A stretch of DNA of 6,343 bases from Parcubacteria group bacterium. GTDB lineage: Bacteria; Patescibacteriota; Minisyncoccia; JACQLN01. Shown piece by piece: positions 4,921 through 6,343 of this stretch (the stretch's first letter is position 1; the number at the start of each line of letters is the position of its first letter). The stretch covers positions 1-6,343 of the forward strand of contig JACQLN010000010.1 of the NCBI GenBank assembly GCA_016204035.1, given 5' to 3'. A program made the position numbers and the translations under genes. The notes below the pieces were generated by a model that was given only the letters and a program-made list of their open reading frames with translations, was not told where the DNA came from and did no database searches.

Positions 4921-4958
4921 GTTTATTTAGTTTATCAGTGTTTATTTAGTTTATCAGT
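4921..4958. repeat. 19-bp perfect tandem duplication
   Basis: GTTTATTTAGTTTATCAGT occurs twice head to tail (4921-4939 and 4940-4958), with partial echoes on both sides (TTAACTTA before, TTATC after). It is part of the 205-bp AT-rich gap before the corA-family gene and has no coding capacity. Confidence 0.9.
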
Positions 4959-4978
4959 TTATCTCTAAATCTTATTCT

Positions 4979-5010
4979 TATACATCTCATACGATCGTAG
5001 TAAATGTATA
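4979..5010. promoter_or_regulatory. 32-bp dyad, possible operator
   Basis: TATACAT (4979-4985) and ATGTATA (5004-5010) are perfect inverted arms. They are centred on the perfect 10-bp palindrome TACGATCGTA (4990-4999), with 4-nt linkers on each side. The symmetry over the whole 32 bp suits a dimeric or tetrameric DNA-binding protein. It lies about 50 bp upstream of the predicted -10 of the transporter gene. No known operator is recognised. Confidence 0.5.
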
Positions 5011-5056
5011 GGAATAAACTTTTACACAAATATCTAATATGCTATCCGGCAAAATT

Positions 5057-5065
5057 TGCTATAAT
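5057..5065 (+). promoter_or_regulatory. Extended -10 promoter of the CorA-family gene
   Basis: TGCTATAAT is a full-consensus -10 with the TGN extension. There is no recognisable -35 at 16-18 bp, as is common for extended -10 promoters. Transcription would start near 5072, leaving a leader of about 38 nt. Confidence 0.7.
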
Positions 5066-5105
5066 TTAACTAACAAGCTAACGAAGCTAACTAGCTAAAA
5101 GCTAT
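5066..5105 (+). repeat. AGCTAAC-iterated leader of the CorA-family gene
   Basis: The leader consists of CTAAC/GCTAA words repeated about five times (CTAAC, AGCTAAC, AGCTAAC, TAGCTAAA, AGCTA). It contains no Shine-Dalgarno before the ATG at 5110. It is a low-complexity spacer like the others in this window, with a different word. Confidence 0.6.
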
Positions 5106-5109
5106 CCTT

Positions 5110-6021
5110 ATGACTACCATCAAAACCCCCAATGTAACCTGGCTGGATATTAAAAACCCCTCGCCTAAAGAGCTTAAGTATCTGGCCGAAAATTACAGCG
5201 TCCACCCTTTGATTTTAGAAGCGTTGGCCAAACCCACCGTGCGCTCGCAGGCCGAAGATTACAACGGCTATGTTTATTTGGTTTTGCATTTTCCGGTTTT
5301 TAACCGAGCCAAAAAAGTATCCGAGCCCGTGGAGGTGGATTTTATTCTTACGCCCGACACTTTAATCTCGGTCCGGTACGAAAACCTGGAACCGTTGGAA
5401 AATTTCCTGCAAAAATGCAAATCGCCCGCCGGGTCTTGGCGCGCCAATATTCTTTCCAAAGGCACCATTTATCTTTTTTATTACCTGATTAAAGAAATGT
5501 ACTCTTTTTCACTGCGCCAGTTGGATCATATGGACGAAAAAATAGACGCTATTGAAGAGGCCATATTTTCCGGACATCATAAAGAAATGCTGTTGGCGCT
5601 GTCGCTGGCCCGTTCCGACGTTTTGAATTTTCTGCGCACCTTGCGCCCGCAAAGTTCCGTTCTAGAAAGTTTGCTGGCGCGAACCGATTCGTTTGAAAAC
5701 AAAGCCCAGCCATATCTGACCGATCTTTTGGGCGAACACCGCCGCGTTCTTGATCAAGCCGAAAACAACCGCGAAACCATAGAAGGCCTCCAAACCACCA
5801 ACGCCTCGTTGTTGGATCATAAAACCGGAGAAATAATGAAAGTGCTGACCATAATGGCTTTTGTGACTTTTCCCTTGACGCTGCTGGCCAATATTTTTAG
5901 CATGAATACCGTGGTTATGCCTATCGCCGGCCAACCCTATGACTTTTGGATAATCATCGGTATAATGCTTCTAGCCGTGGCTTTGTTTTTTGGTTTTTTT
6001 AAGTCTAAAAAATGGTTATAG
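5110..6021 (+). CDS. corA: CorA-family divalent cation transporter with SMN variant motif
   Basis: CorA proteins are pentameric inner-membrane channels for Mg2+ and sometimes Co2+, Ni2+ or Zn2+. The 303-aa product has the usual layout: an N-terminal alpha/beta cytosolic domain (about 1-110; WLDIKNPSPKEL, VHPLILEAL), a long helical stalk (about 115-245; LDHMDEKIDAIEE, LARSDVLNFLRTLRP), then two C-terminal membrane helices (about 244-263 and 279-297) and the basic end KSKKWL typical of the family. The loop between the helices normally carries GMN, the selectivity signature; here residues 264-266 are SMN, within NIFSMNTVVMP. Gly264 is replaced by Ser (codon AGC, 5899-5901), one transition from GGC. 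The TAG stop shares its last two bases with the palindromic repeat that follows. No Shine-Dalgarno; ATG at 5110 suits the family N-terminus. Substrate cannot be told from sequence. Confidence 0.92.
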   Translation: MTTIKTPNVTWLDIKNPSPKELKYLAENYSVHPLILEALAKPTVRSQAEDYNGYVYLVLHFPVFNRAKKVSEPVEVDFILTPDTLISVRYENLEPLENFLQKCKSPAGSWRANILSKGTIYLFYYLIKEMYSFSLRQLDHMDEKIDAIEEAIFSGHHKEMLLALSLARSDVLNFLRTLRPQSSVLESLLARTDSFENKAQPYLTDLLGEHRRVLDQAENNRETIEGLQTTNASLLDHKTGEIMKVLTIMAFVTFPLTLLANIFSMNTVVMPIAGQPYDFWIIIGIMLLAVALFFGFFKSKKWL

Positions 6022-6100
6022 CGACACCAATACCCGAATACACGCGAATTTACGAATTAAATTAGTGTCATTAGAGTGTATTCGTAATTAGTGTCGCTGG
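6020..6100 (+). repeat. Palindromic repeat copy C, corA/cysS junction
   Basis: A shorter (79-bp core plus GG), diverged relative of copies A and B. It begins AGCGACACCAATACCCG and ends AATTAGTGTCGCTGG. The arms, AGCGACACCAATACCCG...GAATACAC and GTGTATTCGTAATTAGTGTCGCT-like, pair over about 20 positions; the interior (about 32 nt) differs from copies A and B and lacks their GACGCG hairpin. The orientation relative to transcription is the same: the CACC end lies at the upstream stop and the GCTGG end just before the downstream ATG. Its first two bases complete the TAG stop of the transporter gene. Confidence 0.9.
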
Positions 6101-6104
6101 TTTT

Positions 6105-6343
6105 ATGCGTTTATACAACACTCTTACTGGAAAAAAAGAAGCGCTACCCGCCCCGCCGCCAGGCGGGCTTAATATGTTCGTGTGCGGCCCGACTGTTTAT
6201 GATTACATCCATATCGGCAACGCCAGAACATTTTCTTTTTTTGACGCCTTGGTAAAATTTATACGGCTGCGCTTGGGTATTAAAATAAACTATCTTCAAA
6301 ACATAACCGACATAGACGATAAAATCATCGCCCGCGCTCACGA
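6105..6343 (+). CDS. cysS: Cysteinyl-tRNA synthetase, 5' part (runs off the window)
   Basis: Class I aminoacyl-tRNA synthetase that charges tRNA-Cys in the cytosol. The 79 visible codons begin MRLYNTLTGKKE and contain MFVCGPTVYDYIHIGNARTF (24-43), with the zinc-ligand Cys27 and the class I HIGH-type motif HIGN (36-39), then YLQNITDIDDKIIARA (63-78), all diagnostic of CysS. About five sixths of the protein, including the KMSKS loop, lies beyond the window. The ATG at 6105 is four bases after the end of the palindromic repeat and has no Shine-Dalgarno. With no separate promoter visible it is probably cotranscribed with the CorA-family gene. Residues 13-22 (ALPAPPPGGL) are encoded by a GC-rich hairpin sequence. 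Confidence 0.95.
   Translation, partial: MRLYNTLTGKKEALPAPPPGGLNMFVCGPTVYDYIHIGNARTFSFFDALVKFIRLRLGIKINYLQNITDIDDKIIARAH
6147..6167. other. GC-rich hairpin inside the start of cysS
   Basis: CCCGCC (6147-6152) and GGCGGG (6162-6167) pair around a 9-nt loop. It encodes the Pro/Gly-rich stretch PAPPPGG at a point where CysS proteins vary in sequence, just before the conserved MFVCGPTVYD. Confidence 0.55.

Noticed and set aside
2026..6100. Insertion sequence with transposase
   Set aside because: No transposase or other coding capacity belongs to any copy, and I could not identify target-site duplications.

Overview
The window looks like a chromosomal piece of a small-genome bacterium of the Patescibacteria/Candidate Phyla Radiation type, most likely a parcubacterium. 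This is inferred from the short versions of HrcA (250 aa) and GrpE, the style of the DnaK and CorA proteins, the lack of Shine-Dalgarno sequences before the housekeeping genes, and spacers filled with short iterated or palindromic words. TAA, TAG and TGA all act as stops, so there is no sign of UGA recoding. The lineage call is not proven by any marker here.

Left half, minus strand (about 3563 down to 102): a heat-shock operon in the order hrcA-grpE-dnaK. It starts from a sigma70-type promoter whose -35 box lies inside the spacer of a CIRCE operator (TTATCACTC-N9-GAGTGATAA), so HrcA should repress its own operon. HrcA is the repressor, DnaK the Hsp70 chaperone and GrpE its nucleotide exchange factor. 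No dnaJ is visible; it would have to lie beyond base 1 or elsewhere. Two 111-bp copies of one palindromic repeat, identical base for base, fill the hrcA/grpE and grpE/dnaK junctions. The second one supplies the last 19 residues and the stop codon of GrpE.

Middle, plus strand (3600-4904): two small transcription units of unknown function. The first has a near-consensus promoter, strong Shine-Dalgarno sequences, a 74-aa helical protein, a 142-aa membrane protein and a rho-independent terminator. The second holds a two-helix membrane protein and a 34-aa single-helix protein that overlap by ATGA. It ends in a row of four hairpins, of which at least one is a convincing terminator.

Right part, plus strand (4905-6343): an AT-rich 205-bp spacer with a 19-bp tandem duplication, a 32-bp dyad and an extended -10 promoter. 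Then comes a CorA-family divalent-cation transporter with SMN in place of the signature GMN, a third, diverged copy of the palindromic repeat, and the 5' part of cysS (cysteinyl-tRNA synthetase), cut by the window end.

The most notable thing is the repeat family. All three copies sit exactly between the stop of one gene and the start of the next, in the same orientation relative to transcription, and they contribute coding sequence or alternative starts to the neighbouring genes.
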